Shown: positions 9,993 through 19,872, counted from the first letter of the stretch. The stretch: 50,174 nt of DNA from Limosilactobacillus alvi (GCF_016900115.1 NZ_JACJJQ010000011.1:1-50174), one strand, 5' to 3'. The notes: a model not told the origin generated them from the letters alone. A program made the numbers and translations.

Positions 9993-12900
9993 CTTTTTCA
10001 CCTTTCTTTTGTTCCATTATGATCACTTTTAAGTTTTCCACAAAGGTAATTAGTTGTTTCAACCAATCCGCTTGCGTCATCCGGGGCTGAATTACCAAGC
10101 GGATCGTTAGTCGCCCAACTTCATCTTCCCCCATTGTGGCTTTAAAACGAGTTTTTGATAGGGCCTGAATGATTTCTGGTGCCGTTAATTGATGAGAAGC
10201 TGCTGTTGTTAACCGGATCAAAAGGTTATCTTTTTGCCGGTGAATATAATCCAACCGGGCAAGATCAGCGTCAAGTTTTAATTCCGCTACCTGTAAGAGG
10301 GTTGCCACGGCCGCAGGATAATCACCATAGCGATCAATTAAATCACCCGTAAGCTCCGTTAATTCCTTGGTGGAGTTAATGTTTCGTAAGGCTTTATATA
10401 GTTCAATCTTTTGACGTTGATCCTGGATATAAGTTGATGGAAAATAAGCTTCTACGCCCAATTCTAGTTCGGCATCGGAAAGTTTTGGTTTAGCTTTTCC
10501 CTGCTTTTTCGCTACCGCATCCGCTAACATCGTTGAATACAAGTCATACCCAACGGAATCGATAAAGCCATGTTGTTGTTTTCCTAGCAAACTACCAGCC
10601 CCACGAATGGAAAGATCCCGCATGGCAATCTTAAAACCGCTCCCTAACTCAGTAAAATCACGAATCGCCGCTAAGCGCTTCTCCCCAAGTTCAGTTAAAA
10701 CCTTATTTGGCTGATACATAAAGTAAGCGTAGGCGACCCGATTGCTCCGACCTATTCGACCCCGAATTTGGTATAACTGAGCCAATCCCATATGATCGGC
10801 ATTCTCAACAAAGAGGGTATTAACGTTGGGAATATCTACCCCAGTTTCAATAATCGAAGTCGTAACCAGAACATCATATTCACCCCGAATAAAGTCGTAT
10901 AAGACTCCCTCCAGTTGAACCTCTGTCATTTGACCGTGAATATAGCCAATCCGCGCCTCAGGAACCAAATCTTGGAGCTGAGCAACGGTTCGTTCAATAT
11001 CACTCACCCGGTTGTGTAAGTAATAAACCTGACCTCCCCGTTGCATTTCCCGCCGAATACCGGCTTGAATTGCTCCGCCATTTTGTTCTAAAACGTAGGT
11101 CTGAATTGGATAACGTCCATCCGGTGGAGTTTCCAAAACCGAAAGATCCCGGACACCAAGCATCGACATGTGCAAGGTCCGAGGAATTGGCGTTGCCGTT
11201 AAGGTTAAGACATCAACATTAGTTTTAAGTTGCTTTAATCGTTCCTTATGTTTGACTCCAAACCGTTGCTCTTCATCAATGATTAATAAACCAAGATCTT
11301 TAAAATGGACATCTTTTGAGAGAATCCGGTGGGTCCCGACAACTACGTCAACCGTTCCATCGGCCAATCCTTCTTCAGTCGCCTTTAGCTCTGCCCGGGT
11401 TTTAAACCGTGACATCATAGCAATCTTAACTGGGAACCCTTCAAAGCGGTCGGTTAAGGTGTCAAAGTGTTGTTGGGCAAGAATCGTGGTTGGAACTAAA
11501 AAGGCAACTTGTTTACCACCAGTAACCGCCTTAAAAATTGCGCGCATCGCAACTTCGGTTTTTCCATAGCCAACATCCCCCACCAACAACCGGTCCATTG
11601 GCTTAGCCTTCTCCATGTCAGTTTTAATTTCATCAATACTTTGTAATTGGTCTGGTGTTTCGGCATATGGAAAATTATCATCAAATTTCGCTTGCAGATA
11701 ATCATCGGGTGGGAAGGCAAAGCCCTTGGCAACCTTACGCTGAGCGTACAGATCCACTAATTCATCCGCAATATCTTCAACCTTTGCGGCTACCCGGTGC
11801 TTGGTTTTGGCCCATTCACTCCCACCTAAGCGGTTAATCCGTGGTTGTTTTCCTTCTGCGGCTACATACTTTTGGACCAGGTTTAATTGGGTAACGGGGA
11901 CAAAAATTTGGGCATGGTCCCGGTAGTCGATCACGATATAATCTTGATGGACACCATCAACTTCCATCGTCTTGATCCCTGCAAATATTCCAATCCCATG
12001 ATTAACATGGACCACAAAATCACCAGGCTTCAAATCGGTATACGACTTAATTCGTTCCGCATTTGATAAACGTTGGGCCCGTACTCGCCGTTTTTTTAAC
12101 TGGGCAAATAATTCACTTTCAGTAATTACCACTAGTTCAGCCGGCGGAAGTTCAAAGCCATTATTTAAGCTTCCAGCCACTAGCTGTAGTTGATGAGGCT
12201 TTAATTCCGTCACCGTTGTTTCAAGGGTGCTTAACCCAAACGATGTCAGGTCAGTTGCTACTTTTCGCCGGCGTTGTTCATTTGCCGTTAAAATTACCAC
12301 CGTTTCCCCTTGGTCAAGATAGCGATGAAGTTCATTTTTAAGCAAATCAACCTGGCCAAAGAAACGTTGCATTTCCCGGGCGTGGAGATCTAAGAGTTGA
12401 CTAAATTGGAAATTACCTAACCCCTTTTTAAACCGGGCTAAGTACAACTGAGCATGGTGATCACTAGTTAAATTGGCAATGATTTGCGGGCCAATTAGTT
12501 TTTCACCGATCGGCCGATCAGCCTGCCAATTATTTTGATCTAAGACTAAGGTTTTCTCTTGCTCCTTAATGCGGCTCAGATCGTCAATTACTAAGCTTCC
12601 TGATTTTGGTAAGTATGCTAACAGATTAGTTGCCTTTGGAAAAATATTATCGGCATAACCAAGGGCCGTTTCCGGTACATGACCATGCTTTAATTCTTCA
12701 ATCAAAGCTTGATAATCATGTTGGACTGAATTCGACTCTGCTAACGTTGATTCTAGCGTGGCTAGCTCTTCTTTTAAGCGTTTTGCGGCTGCCAAACAAG
12801 CTTGCTGATCCAAAACTAACTCGGTCGCCGGTAAAATTTCGGCTTCTTCAATATTTTGAACACTCCGCTGGCTATCAGCTTCAAAATAACGAAGTGAATC

Positions 12901-13497
12901 AACCTCGGTATCAAACAAGTCAATTCGCACCGGGTATGGGGTGTTAAGGGCATAAATATCAATAATCGATCCCCGAACCGCAAAATCTCCCGGAGCCATG
13001 ACCATTTTTTGGCGCACATACCCCATCAGTGACAACCGTTCAATCGTTGCTGTTAAGTCTAAATCGTCACCAACGGCAACCCGAAGCGTCGCTTGATTAA
13101 AGGTGGTTGGTTGCGGTAACGGACGCATTAAACCAGCAGTAGGGGCAACGATAATTGCTGGTTGTTCAGCCTGCAAAGCATGGAGGGCCATTACCCGCGC
13201 TAATCGGTAATTTGGCGAGCTAACTGCCATCGCCATTGCTAAACTCTCTTCTGCTGGGAATGAATATACCATCGTTTCTGGCAGTAAGTTATTTAAATCA
13301 TTAACCAACTCTTCCATATGGAAAAGACTATCAACCAATACCAATTGTGGGCCAGGTAATTCTTTTTGAAGATTTGCTAGCAAGAGGGTTTTTGCGGAAC
13401 CAGCAATTCCCGTTACTAATTGCCGATGTCGCTTATTAATTTCTACCTTTATTTTCTCGATTTGCGGAACTTGATTTAAGTAATCGGTTAACTCCAT
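9979..13497 (-). CDS. mfd: Transcription-repair coupling factor Mfd
   Basis: DNA translocase that removes RNA polymerase stalled at lesions and recruits UvrAB. The 1172-residue protein has all expected regions: a UvrB-like N-terminal region with a degenerate nucleotide site, the RNA polymerase interaction domain around VVHVNHGIGIF, a RecG-like superfamily 2 helicase with Walker A GDVGYGKTEVA and DEEQ box, translocation motif region with QIRGRIGRSN, and the C-terminal TRCF domain. It follows pth in the usual order. A 7 bp inverted repeat (13519-13537) lies in the short gap just upstream of its ribosome binding site. Confidence 0.97.
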   Translation of the reverse strand: MELTDYLNQVPQIEKIKVEINKRHRQLVTGIAGSAKTLLLANLQKELPGPQLVLVDSLFHMEELVNDLNNLLPETMVYSFPAEESLAMAMAVSSPNYRLARVMALHALQAEQPAIIVAPTAGLMRPLPQPTTFNQATLRVAVGDDLDLTATIERLSLMGYVRQKMVMAPGDFAVRGSIIDIYALNTPYPVRIDLFDTEVDSLRYFEADSQRSVQNIEEAEILPATELVLDQQACLAAAKRLKEELATLESTLAESNSVQHDYQALIEELKHGHVPETALGYADNIFPKATNLLAYLPKSGSLVIDDLSRIKEQEKTLVLDQNNWQADRPIGEKLIGPQIIANLTSDHHAQLYLARFKKGLGNFQFSQLLDLHAREMQRFFGQVDLLKNELHRYLDQGETVVILTANEQRRRKVATDLTSFGLSTLETTVTELKPHQLQLVAGSLNNGFELPPAELVVITESELFAQLKKRRVRAQRLSNAERIKSYTDLKPGDFVVHVNHGIGIFAGIKTMEVDGVHQDYIVIDYRDHAQIFVPVTQLNLVQKYVAAEGKQPRINRLGGSEWAKTKHRVAAKVEDIADELVDLYAQRKVAKGFAFPPDDYLQAKFDDNFPYAETPDQLQSIDEIKTDMEKAKPMDRLLVGDVGYGKTEVAMRAIFKAVTGGKQVAFLVPTTILAQQHFDTLTDRFEGFPVKIAMMSRFKTRAELKATEEGLADGTVDVVVGTHRILSKDVHFKDLGLLIIDEEQRFGVKHKERLKQLKTNVDVLTLTATPIPRTLHMSMLGVRDLSVLETPPDGRYPIQTYVLEQNGGAIQAGIRREMQRGGQVYYLHNRVSDIERTVAQLQDLVPEARIGYIHGQMTEVQLEGVLYDFIRGEYDVLVTTSIIETGVDIPNVNTLFVENADHMGLAQLYQIRGRIGRSNRVAYAYFMYQPNKVLTELGEKRLAAIRDFTELGSGFKIAMRDLSIRGAGSLLGKQQHGFIDSVGYDLYSTMLADAVAKKQGKAKPKLSDAELELGVEAYFPSTYIQDQRQKIELYKALRNINSTKELTELTGDLIDRYGDYPAAVATLLQVAELKLDADLARLDYIHRQKDNLLIRLTTAASHQLTAPEIIQALSKTRFKATMGEDEVGRLTIRLVIQPRMTQADWLKQLITFVENLKVIIMEQKKGEKDAIR

Positions 13498-13595
13498 TCA
13501 TCCCACCACCTAACTTTTTTAACCTGCTCTAGGTTAAGTTCTACGCAATTTTGCTTTACTTATCATCGTAGGCCTTTTTGGGCAAAGCCGTTTGA

Positions 13596-14156
13596 TTAAT
13601 TATAATCATTCATCAAATGAGCGAAGTCTTCTCCCTTCACCCAATCGGCAAGGGCATCTTCGGCTTTAGCCACTGCCACATCAAAGGCTGGCCGTTCATC
13701 CTTCGAAAATTTACCGAGGACGTGGCTCACAACCGTTCCTTGCTTAGGATGATCAATCCCAACCTTCACCCGGTTAAACTTATCCGTTCCTAAATACTGA
13801 ATAATACTCTTCAAACCATTGTGTCCCCCCGACTTACCATGAGTCTTTAAACGGATCTTACCAACTGGCATATCCAAGTCATCATTAACAATGACCAAAT
13901 CAGCCAAATCAAGCCGATAGTAATCCATTAGTGGCTTAACCGCTCGCCCAGAATCATTCATATAAGTTGTCGGCTTAACCAAAATTACTTTTTCACCGTT
14001 GACAACCCCACTTGCGACAACTGCTTCAACTTTTGCGTGGGTAAATGCTCCTAAGTGATAGTCACGAGCAAATTGTTCAACCACCATAAAGCCAGTGTTA
14101 TGCCGGGTTTCATCATATTGGGTACCGATATTTCCCAAGCCAACAATCATTTTCAC
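13596..14156 (-). CDS. pth: Peptidyl-tRNA hydrolase
   Basis: Releases tRNA from peptidyl-tRNA that has dropped off the ribosome; essential housekeeping enzyme. The 186-residue protein begins MKMIVGLGNIG with the conserved Asn and then has the catalytic His in TRHNTGF. The start used here is GTG at 14156, six bases after GAGGTGG; an ATG two codons later is possible. An in-frame extension upstream to 14186 lacks a ribosome binding site. It is divergent from the plus-strand CBS gene and followed by mfd. Confidence 0.97.
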   Translation of the reverse strand: MKMIVGLGNIGTQYDETRHNTGFMVVEQFARDYHLGAFTHAKVEAVVASGVVNGEKVILVKPTTYMNDSGRAVKPLMDYYRLDLADLVIVNDDLDMPVGKIRLKTHGKSGGHNGLKSIIQYLGTDKFNRVKVGIDHPKQGTVVSHVLGKFSKDERPAFDVAVAKAEDALADWVKGEDFAHLMNDYN

Positions 14157-14284
14157 GTTTTTCCACCTCATTTTATTATTTGGCAATCTTTTTAATTATA
14201 CCGAATTTAGTAGGAAAGATTAAAGTTAACTGTTCAATAATTTTAATTTTCTTTCTCATCAGCTTCTCATTTTTTGCCAATCTA

Positions 14285-14293
14285 TGGTATGAT
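14285..14293 (+). promoter_or_regulatory. Extended -10 promoter of the CBS-ACT gene
   Basis: TGG followed by TATGAT (14288-14293) makes an extended -10. No good -35 is present. The predicted start is about 35 bases before the ATG. Confidence 0.5.
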
Positions 14294-14333
14294 GAAAGCC
14301 GGTATTAATTCGGTAGAAATAAAGGAGCTTTTT

Positions 14334-14966
14334 ATGATTTTTAAATCGTTAATTAAGCCAAAGGAAACTCTTACAACCCTTTCGGAAAATGCAACGTTGG
14401 CAGACGCTTTGACCACTCTTGAAGATTCCGGATATCGTTGCGTTCCTGTGCTAGATCCTACGGGAACCATTTTTCGAGGAAATATTTACAAAATGCACCT
14501 CTATCGCCACAAATCGCGAGGCGGTGATATGAGTTTGCCTGTCACGGCGTTATTAAAAAACGCTACTAAGTTTATTTCCATTAACTCATCTTTTTATACT
14601 GTTTTCTTCACTATTCGCGACTTACCATACATCGCTGTCTTGGATAGTGAAAACCATTTTTATGGGATCTTAACCCATAATAGTTTACTAAAATTATTGG
14701 CCGAAGCCTGGAACGTTAATAAAGGGAGCTACGTTATCACCGTTCGGGTTCTTGATGAACGAGGTGATCTTTCAACGATTTCAAAGGAAATTACCCGTTA
14801 TACCCAAATTGTAAACGTAATTTCCTTAAATCCACACGGTGATGAAACAAAGGAAATTCTGTTTACTTTACCAGCAGATGTGGATGAAGGCAAACTTCAA
14901 AAAATCATTAAACGTTTGAAACGCCGTGGTTTTGAAGTTTCAGAAATTGAAAGTTTACACGCCTAA
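14334..14966 (+). CDS. cbpA: CBS-ACT domain protein, CbpA-like (c-di-AMP binding)
   Basis: 210 residues with a pair of CBS motifs (about 1-130) followed by an ACT-like domain (about 135-210). This architecture matches CbpA of Listeria, a cyclic di-AMP binding protein of unknown downstream partner; the symbol rests on architecture only. One of the few plus-strand genes, it stands alone between pth and mazF with its own promoter and a shared bidirectional terminator. The ATG at 14334 follows AAAGGAG; an upstream in-frame extension to 14274 lacks such a site and overlaps the promoter. Confidence 0.75.
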   Translation: MIFKSLIKPKETLTTLSENATLADALTTLEDSGYRCVPVLDPTGTIFRGNIYKMHLYRHKSRGGDMSLPVTALLKNATKFISINSSFYTVFFTIRDLPYIAVLDSENHFYGILTHNSLLKLLAEAWNVNKGSYVITVRVLDERGDLSTISKEITRYTQIVNVISLNPHGDETKEILFTLPADVDEGKLQKIIKRLKRRGFEVSEIESLHA

Positions 14967-14969
14967 TGA

Positions 14970-15022
14970 AAAAGGACATGTTTCAAAGTCACCCAAGAAG
15001 TGATCTTGAAACATGTCCTTTT
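14970..15022. terminator. Bidirectional terminator between cbpA-like gene and mazF
   Basis: A 17 bp perfect stem (14970-14986 with 15006-15022) has A and T runs at its two bases, so it can work on both strands. The 3' arm reaches the mazF stop codon. The loop can pair further (GTCAC with GTGAT). Confidence 0.85.
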
Positions 15023-15383
15023 ATTTAACGTGAACGCTAACTCGTAAAGCGTGATCAACGCGCTTCATAATAGTTGGATTAAGATGGGTTACGCGTTGAC
15101 GAAGCCGATGTTTGTCAATGGTTCGTACTTGTTCCAACAAAATCATCGAGTTTTTCGCAATTCCAGAATCAGCGGCGGCTAAGAAAACGTGGGTTGGCAA
15201 ACGGTGCTTGGTTAATTTCGTTGTAATAGCAGCGATAATTACCGTTGGACTATGGAGATTCCCCACATCATTTTGAACAACCAGAACCGGGCGCACCCCA
15301 CCCTGTTCAGAACCAATTACAGGATCAAGGTCAGCGTAAAAAATATCGCCCCGCATGATTTCTTGGGTCCGTTTAAAGACCAT
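15021..15383 (-). CDS. mazF: MazF/PemK-type endoribonuclease toxin (EndoA-like)
   Basis: Predicted sequence-specific mRNA interferase of 120 residues. It has the family signature RGDIFYADLDPVIGSEQGG and RPVLVVQND, and resembles B. subtilis EndoA/NdoA, including the C-terminal LLEQVRTIDK. Its ATG overlaps the alr stop (TAATG), so it is coupled to alr. An internal ATG at residue 10 (15356) would give 111 residues. In B. subtilis the antitoxin gene lies between alr and endoA; here there is no room for one, and I found no small antitoxin gene nearby. It may be an orphan, or its antitoxin may be elsewhere. Confidence 0.93.
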   Translation of the reverse strand: MVFKRTQEIMRGDIFYADLDPVIGSEQGGVRPVLVVQNDVGNLHSPTVIIAAITTKLTKHRLPTHVFLAAADSGIAKNSMILLEQVRTIDKHRLRQRVTHLNPTIMKRVDHALRVSVHVK

Positions 15384-16510
15384 TAATTAACATACTCCCG
15401 GTGTAGCCGTTCGCTCATCCCCGTCAACACCTCGTAGTTAATGGTATTTAATTGATCTGCTAAGTCGGTTGCTGTAATCTCCGCCTCGCCCGACTTACCC
15501 ATCAAGACTACTTCTGTCCCTACTGGCATTTGTTTTGGTAACCGGATCATAAATTGATCCATGCAAATCCGGCCTAAAATTGGACACTTTTGACCATCTA
15601 CTAGGACGTAGTAACCCGTTAATCCCCGGGCATAGCCATCCGCATAACCAACTGGCACCGTGCCGACCCATTCATCTGCTTGGGCGGTATAGGTTGCTCC
15701 ATAACTTACTGAGCTTCCCTTTTTAAGGCGTTTAACGAACGTTAATTTGGCTGTTAATGACATAACCGGCTCCAAATCCCAGGTTGGCGTTAGGTCGCGG
15801 CCAGAAGGATTTAATCCATATAATGAGATTCCCATCCGTACCGTATTGCCTACTACCTCACCTTTATGCCAAAGGGCGGTTGCTGAGTTTGCCACGTGTA
15901 CAAACGGCGGCAGATGCTTAACAACACTCGTAAGGCGTTGCCAATTAGCATATTGCTTTTCAAAATAAGCTGTATCGGCGCTATCAGCTGTTGAAAAATG
16001 GGTAAATATCCCTTCAAACACAAAGTGCGGATCCTTTGCCAACAAGTCAACTGCTTGGGCAAGTTCTTCTTCGTCTGTAAAGCCAATTCGCCCCATCCCC
16101 GTATCTAGGCCCAGGTGAACCCGCAAGGGAGTGGTAACTTTAGCTACCCGCGCAATTTGAAGGTACTCTTGTAACCACGCTAATGATCCGACAGTCAGTG
16201 AAACTCCTTCGCGGGCCGCAACTAACGCGTACTGAACCGGAGTAATTCCCAAAACCAAAATCATTTGGCTGATCCCTTCATCACGCAATCGTAGTCCTTC
16301 GTCAAGCAGGGCCACACAAAAACCGGCAACTTCTGGTTCGTTCTTTAAACTATTAACCACTGGTACTAAGCCATTTCCGTAAGCATTAGCCTTTACCACT
16401 GGCAAAATTCGACTACCAGCGGGAAGCTTAGCGATCTGAGTTTTTAAATTATGGCGTAAAGCTGCAAGGTTTACCACCAAGTTAGCATCACGTAGTTGTG
16501 CACTAATCAT
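15383..16510 (-). CDS. alr: Alanine racemase
   Basis: PLP enzyme that interconverts L- and D-alanine, supplying D-Ala for peptidoglycan and teichoic acids. The 375-residue protein has the PLP lysine in VVKANAYGNG (Lys40) and the second catalytic base Tyr in SVSYGATYT (about residue 268). Length and fold order (N-terminal barrel, C-terminal beta domain) are normal. It overlaps acpS by 8 bases upstream and mazF by 1 base downstream, giving a tightly coupled acpS-alr-mazF unit. Confidence 0.97.
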   Translation of the reverse strand: MISAQLRDANLVVNLAALRHNLKTQIAKLPAGSRILPVVKANAYGNGLVPVVNSLKNEPEVAGFCVALLDEGLRLRDEGISQMILVLGITPVQYALVAAREGVSLTVGSLAWLQEYLQIARVAKVTTPLRVHLGLDTGMGRIGFTDEEELAQAVDLLAKDPHFVFEGIFTHFSTADSADTAYFEKQYANWQRLTSVVKHLPPFVHVANSATALWHKGEVVGNTVRMGISLYGLNPSGRDLTPTWDLEPVMSLTAKLTFVKRLKKGSSVSYGATYTAQADEWVGTVPVGYADGYARGLTGYYVLVDGQKCPILGRICMDQFMIRLPKQMPVGTEVVLMGKSGEAEITATDLADQLNTINYEVLTGMSERLHREYVN

Positions 16511-16871
16511 CTTGCGTATTCCTTTCTAGAATTACTTCTGTCATTACCAACTCTTTAGTATGACTAACTGAAACGTGGGCTGGGCCAGGATAAGGCGATT
16601 TAGTAACAATTGGTTGTCCTAATTCGTTATCTAGAATTTCAAGGTCTAAGAAACCAACTGTTTTACTAATCCCCGTTCCCATCGCCTTACTAAAGGATTC
16701 TTTTAAAGACCACCGACCAGCAATATATTCCACTTTCCGTTGATGATGAAAGTTGGCAGCTTGAGCCTGCTCAGCTGTCGTAAGAATCCGGTCAATAAAG
16801 CCGGGATGGTTTTCAATTGCTACCTTTACCCGGGCTAATTCCGTAATATCAATTCCCAGACCGGCAATCAT
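16503..16871 (-). CDS. acpS: Holo-[acyl-carrier-protein] synthase
   Basis: Transfers 4'-phosphopantetheine from CoA to the serine of acyl carrier protein, activating fatty-acid synthesis. The 122-residue protein has the magnesium-binding GIDITEL motif (residues 6-12) and the second conserved block RWSLKESFSKAMGTG (53-67). The ribosome binding site AGGAGGA lies within the last codons of cshA, 3 bases before which the cshA stop ends. Downstream it overlaps alr. The cshA-acpS-alr order is conserved in lactobacilli and bacilli. Confidence 0.96.
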   Translation of the reverse strand: MIAGLGIDITELARVKVAIENHPGFIDRILTTAEQAQAANFHHQRKVEYIAGRWSLKESFSKAMGTGISKTVGFLDLEILDNELGQPIVTKSPYPGPAHVSVSHTKELVMTEVILERNTQDD

Positions 16872-16874
16872 TTG

Positions 16875-18359
16875 CTAATCCTCCTTCCGGTGCATCCGGA
16901 AACCAGGTTTTTTCCCCTTACCATCATGACGTCCCCGGTTTCGCGACCCGTTAAAATGGCGTTGGTGCTCCCGGTGAAAATCACGGCGCCTACCCTTGCG
17001 ATGTCCGCGATAACCGCCTCGCCGGTCACTCTTTCGCCGTGGTAATGGCCGTTCAGGAGTAATCTTAACTGGAACTTGTTCTGCTGTATCTTTAGTTAAG
17101 TCATTTAAAAGGGCCGCTACTAGGTCAATGGCATCGTAGCTATCCAATAGTTTAGCCGCTGATTCATGATAGCGTTCAGTCGTTTTGTCCTGGATCAAAT
17201 CGTTAATGTCATTAACGGCACTTGCAACTTGTCCTCGGAAAGCTTCTTCAGCCGTTGGCGGTTTCAGTGGAAGCATCCGGACCCGGGTTAATTTTTCAAT
17301 TTCATGGAGGTAATCCATTTCATTTGGCGTCACAAAGGTTAATGAAACCCCGTGGTGGCCAGCCCGGCCAGTCCGCCCAATCCGGTGAACATATGAATCA
17401 GGATCAGATGGAATATCATAGTTATAAACATGGGTAACCCCAGAAATATCAAGACCCCGGGCGGCAACATCTGTTGCAACTAGAATATCCAAGGCGCCGT
17501 TCTTAAAGCGTTTCATAATCTTTGTCCGGCGTTCTTGCGTTAAATCCCCATGGATTCCCGCTGCGTTGTAGCCCCGGGCAATCAAGCCTCGCGATAATTC
17601 ATCGACTCGCCGCTTTGTGCGACCAAATACAATCGTCAAATCAGGGTCTTGGACATCAATCAAGCGGGTCATGATATCAAACTTTTCATAATCCTTCGCC
17701 CGGATGTAATATTGATCAACCAGGTCCGTCGTCAATTCCTTGGCCGCAATCTTAACCGTTTGCGGTTCATGCATAAATTGAACCCCAATTTTCTTAATTT
17801 CTGGAGGCATCGTTGCTGAGAAAAGTAAGGTTTGCCGATCAGCAGGAGTCTGTTTAATGATGGCTTCAATATCATCTAAGAAGCCCATGTTTAGCATCTC
17901 GTCAGCTTCATCCAAGACTAAAGTCTTAACTTGGTCAAGTTTAACCGTTTCTCGGTTAAGGTGATCGCGTAAACGACCTGGCGTCCCAACTAAAATCTGC
18001 GGGTTTTGCTTTAAGGCTTTGATTTGCCGCCGAATATCAGCCCCACCGTAAACAACTTGGACCTTAACGTGCTTTTCCCGACCTAAACGGAATAACTCTT
18101 CTTGGGTTTGAATTGCCAATTCGCGGGTCGGTGAAATAATAATGGCTTGAATTGCTGGATTATCAAGATCGACATGCTCTAAAAGCGGTAAACCAAAGGC
18201 CGCCGTCTTTCCAGTCCCTGTTTGAGCTTGACCAATCACATCTTTTCCTTCTAATACAAGGGGAATTGTTTGTTCTTGAATCGGAGTGGCTTCTTCATAA
18301 CCACTCTTTTGAATTGCTCGTAATAAACTCTTTGATAAACCTAGTTCTCCAAATTTCAA
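16875..18359 (-). CDS. cshA: DEAD-box RNA helicase CshA
   Basis: ATP-dependent RNA helicase linked to mRNA decay and ribosome assembly, and to cold adaptation in Firmicutes. The 494-residue protein has Q motif, motif I AQTGTGKT (45-52), PTREL, DEAD (150-153), SAT (181-183) and HRIGRTGRAG near residue 325. After about residue 430 a tail rich in Arg, Gly, His and Lys likely adds RNA binding. The start codon is TTG, five or six bases after GAGGTG, and I see no better ATG. It precedes acpS-alr-mazF by only 3 bases. Confidence 0.96.
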   Translation of the reverse strand: MKFGELGLSKSLLRAIQKSGYEEATPIQEQTIPLVLEGKDVIGQAQTGTGKTAAFGLPLLEHVDLDNPAIQAIIISPTRELAIQTQEELFRLGREKHVKVQVVYGGADIRRQIKALKQNPQILVGTPGRLRDHLNRETVKLDQVKTLVLDEADEMLNMGFLDDIEAIIKQTPADRQTLLFSATMPPEIKKIGVQFMHEPQTVKIAAKELTTDLVDQYYIRAKDYEKFDIMTRLIDVQDPDLTIVFGRTKRRVDELSRGLIARGYNAAGIHGDLTQERRTKIMKRFKNGALDILVATDVAARGLDISGVTHVYNYDIPSDPDSYVHRIGRTGRAGHHGVSLTFVTPNEMDYLHEIEKLTRVRMLPLKPPTAEEAFRGQVASAVNDINDLIQDKTTERYHESAAKLLDSYDAIDLVAALLNDLTKDTAEQVPVKITPERPLPRRKSDRRGGYRGHRKGRRRDFHREHQRHFNGSRNRGRHDGKGKKPGFRMHRKED

Positions 18360-18445
18360 ATTGTCACCTCATAAAAATTATTTGTTTCTGTAAACGCAAA
18401 ATGGCGGCAATAACTAAATAACCTGCCATTGCCGAGCCATTTCAC

Positions 18446-19828
18446 CTAATTATTTGCCTTTAAAGCGACCAAAGTTTGCTCTAAGTGAATCCCGTGACTA
18501 GCCTTTAGTAAGACCACATCATCTGCCGTTAGGTCAGTCTTTAAAGCTTCAGCCATTGCTGCTTGTTGATCCTTTGGGAAATAATGGATATCACCAGCGG
18601 GGTAACCTTGTTCAATTAGTTGCTTTTGTAAAGCCTCAATTTCCGTTCCAATCAAGTAAACTTCCTTAAATTGATCATGGTTGATCCCAGAGGCTAAGCG
18701 AGCATGCAACTCAGCACTTGCTTCACCAAGCTCTAACATATCGCCTAAGACTAGGATCCGTTTTCCTTTAACCGGAACTTTAGCTAAGGTCTTAATGACC
18801 TCTTTCACAGCTGTTGGATTTGAGTTGTAAACATCAGAAAGAATTCGTTCACCGTTTGCCCCCGTAACCCATTCGGTTCGGTTAGCGGTTAAATCAAATT
18901 TTTTCAATGCTTCCCGCATATGATCAGGGGTAACATGCATTAACTTCCCGACTTCCATTGCTGCTAAAGCATTGTTAACGTTGTATTCCCCAACCATTGG
19001 AATCACAAAGTTTTCATCGGGCCATTCGTTAACCTTAAATTCAACGTGGTCGCTCGCAGGTTTTACGCTCGTTGCATACAAATCATTATCAAGTTGCCGG
19101 CCAAAGGTCCGCGTTGCTTGTTGCAAATTTTTTACCCGTTCTTGAAGCAGGGGCTCGTCCCCATCGAAAACCAAGAAGCCATCTTCTTGCAAGCCATGGG
19201 TAATTTCCATCTTGGCATCCGCAATCTTATCCCGGGTCCCAAAGAATTCAATATGCGCTTCTCCGATCATTGTTATAACCGCAATATCAGGAGTAACTAA
19301 CCGACTGAGTAAATCGAGTTGGTTGAAGTGGTCCATCCCCATTTCAACAACAACTGCTTCAGTACTTGCATCCATGTTTAATAAGGTAACCGGAACCCCA
19401 ATCTCATTATTAAAATTGGCATGCGTCTTCGTCACATTCATTTGGGTACTCAAAATTGCCGCTACCATATCCTTGGTAGTGGTTTTCCCGTTGCTTCCCG
19501 TAATTGCAACTACTTTTGGATTAATTTTGTTAAGGTAGTACTTTCCCAATGCTTGAAGAGCAGTTAGGGGATCATCTACTACTAACCGCGGTTGACCATC
19601 TGCTATGTAGTCGTGATCAGCGGCCCAAAGGCTTGCTACCGCACCATTTTCAAATGCCTTAGCAACATATTGATGACCATCATGGGCCCCTTGTAATGGG
19701 ACAAAAAGCGCCCCGGGCTTTAAATTCCGACTGTCAAAGGCAACGCTTGTAACTTCTTGGTCTTGCCATTGTGAAATGTCATTTTGGGCCTGCACCGCTT
19801 GGGCGATTTCGGCTAATTCCATCTTCAT
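18446..19828 (-). CDS. murF: UDP-MurNAc-tripeptide--D-Ala-D-Ala ligase
   Basis: Adds the D-Ala-D-Ala dipeptide to UDP-MurNAc-tripeptide, finishing the cytoplasmic peptidoglycan precursor. The 460-residue protein has the Mur ligase ATP loop GSNGKTTTK (111-119), the central domain and the C-terminal Rossmann domain. The ATG at 19828 lies 10 bases after GAGG; a second ATG two codons on is possible. With alr nearby, this places two steps of D-Ala use in one neighbourhood. An extended -10 promoter lies upstream. Confidence 0.97.
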   Translation of the reverse strand: MKMELAEIAQAVQAQNDISQWQDQEVTSVAFDSRNLKPGALFVPLQGAHDGHQYVAKAFENGAVASLWAADHDYIADGQPRLVVDDPLTALQALGKYYLNKINPKVVAITGSNGKTTTKDMVAAILSTQMNVTKTHANFNNEIGVPVTLLNMDASTEAVVVEMGMDHFNQLDLLSRLVTPDIAVITMIGEAHIEFFGTRDKIADAKMEITHGLQEDGFLVFDGDEPLLQERVKNLQQATRTFGRQLDNDLYATSVKPASDHVEFKVNEWPDENFVIPMVGEYNVNNALAAMEVGKLMHVTPDHMREALKKFDLTANRTEWVTGANGERILSDVYNSNPTAVKEVIKTLAKVPVKGKRILVLGDMLELGEASAELHARLASGINHDQFKEVYLIGTEIEALQKQLIEQGYPAGDIHYFPKDQQAAMAEALKTDLTADDVVLLKASHGIHLEQTLVALKANN

Positions 19829-19872
19829 CGGTAAATTTCCTCTTTTTTCTTCCTCGTATTAGACGTTTTCTT

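Noticed and set aside
11168-11569. 133-residue plus-strand frame opposite mfd
   Set aside because: Shadow of mfd; no start signals and no recognisable domain.
15013-15060. An antitoxin gene between cbpA-like gene and mazF
   Set aside because: The space is taken by the terminator, and no frame of suitable length is present on either strand.
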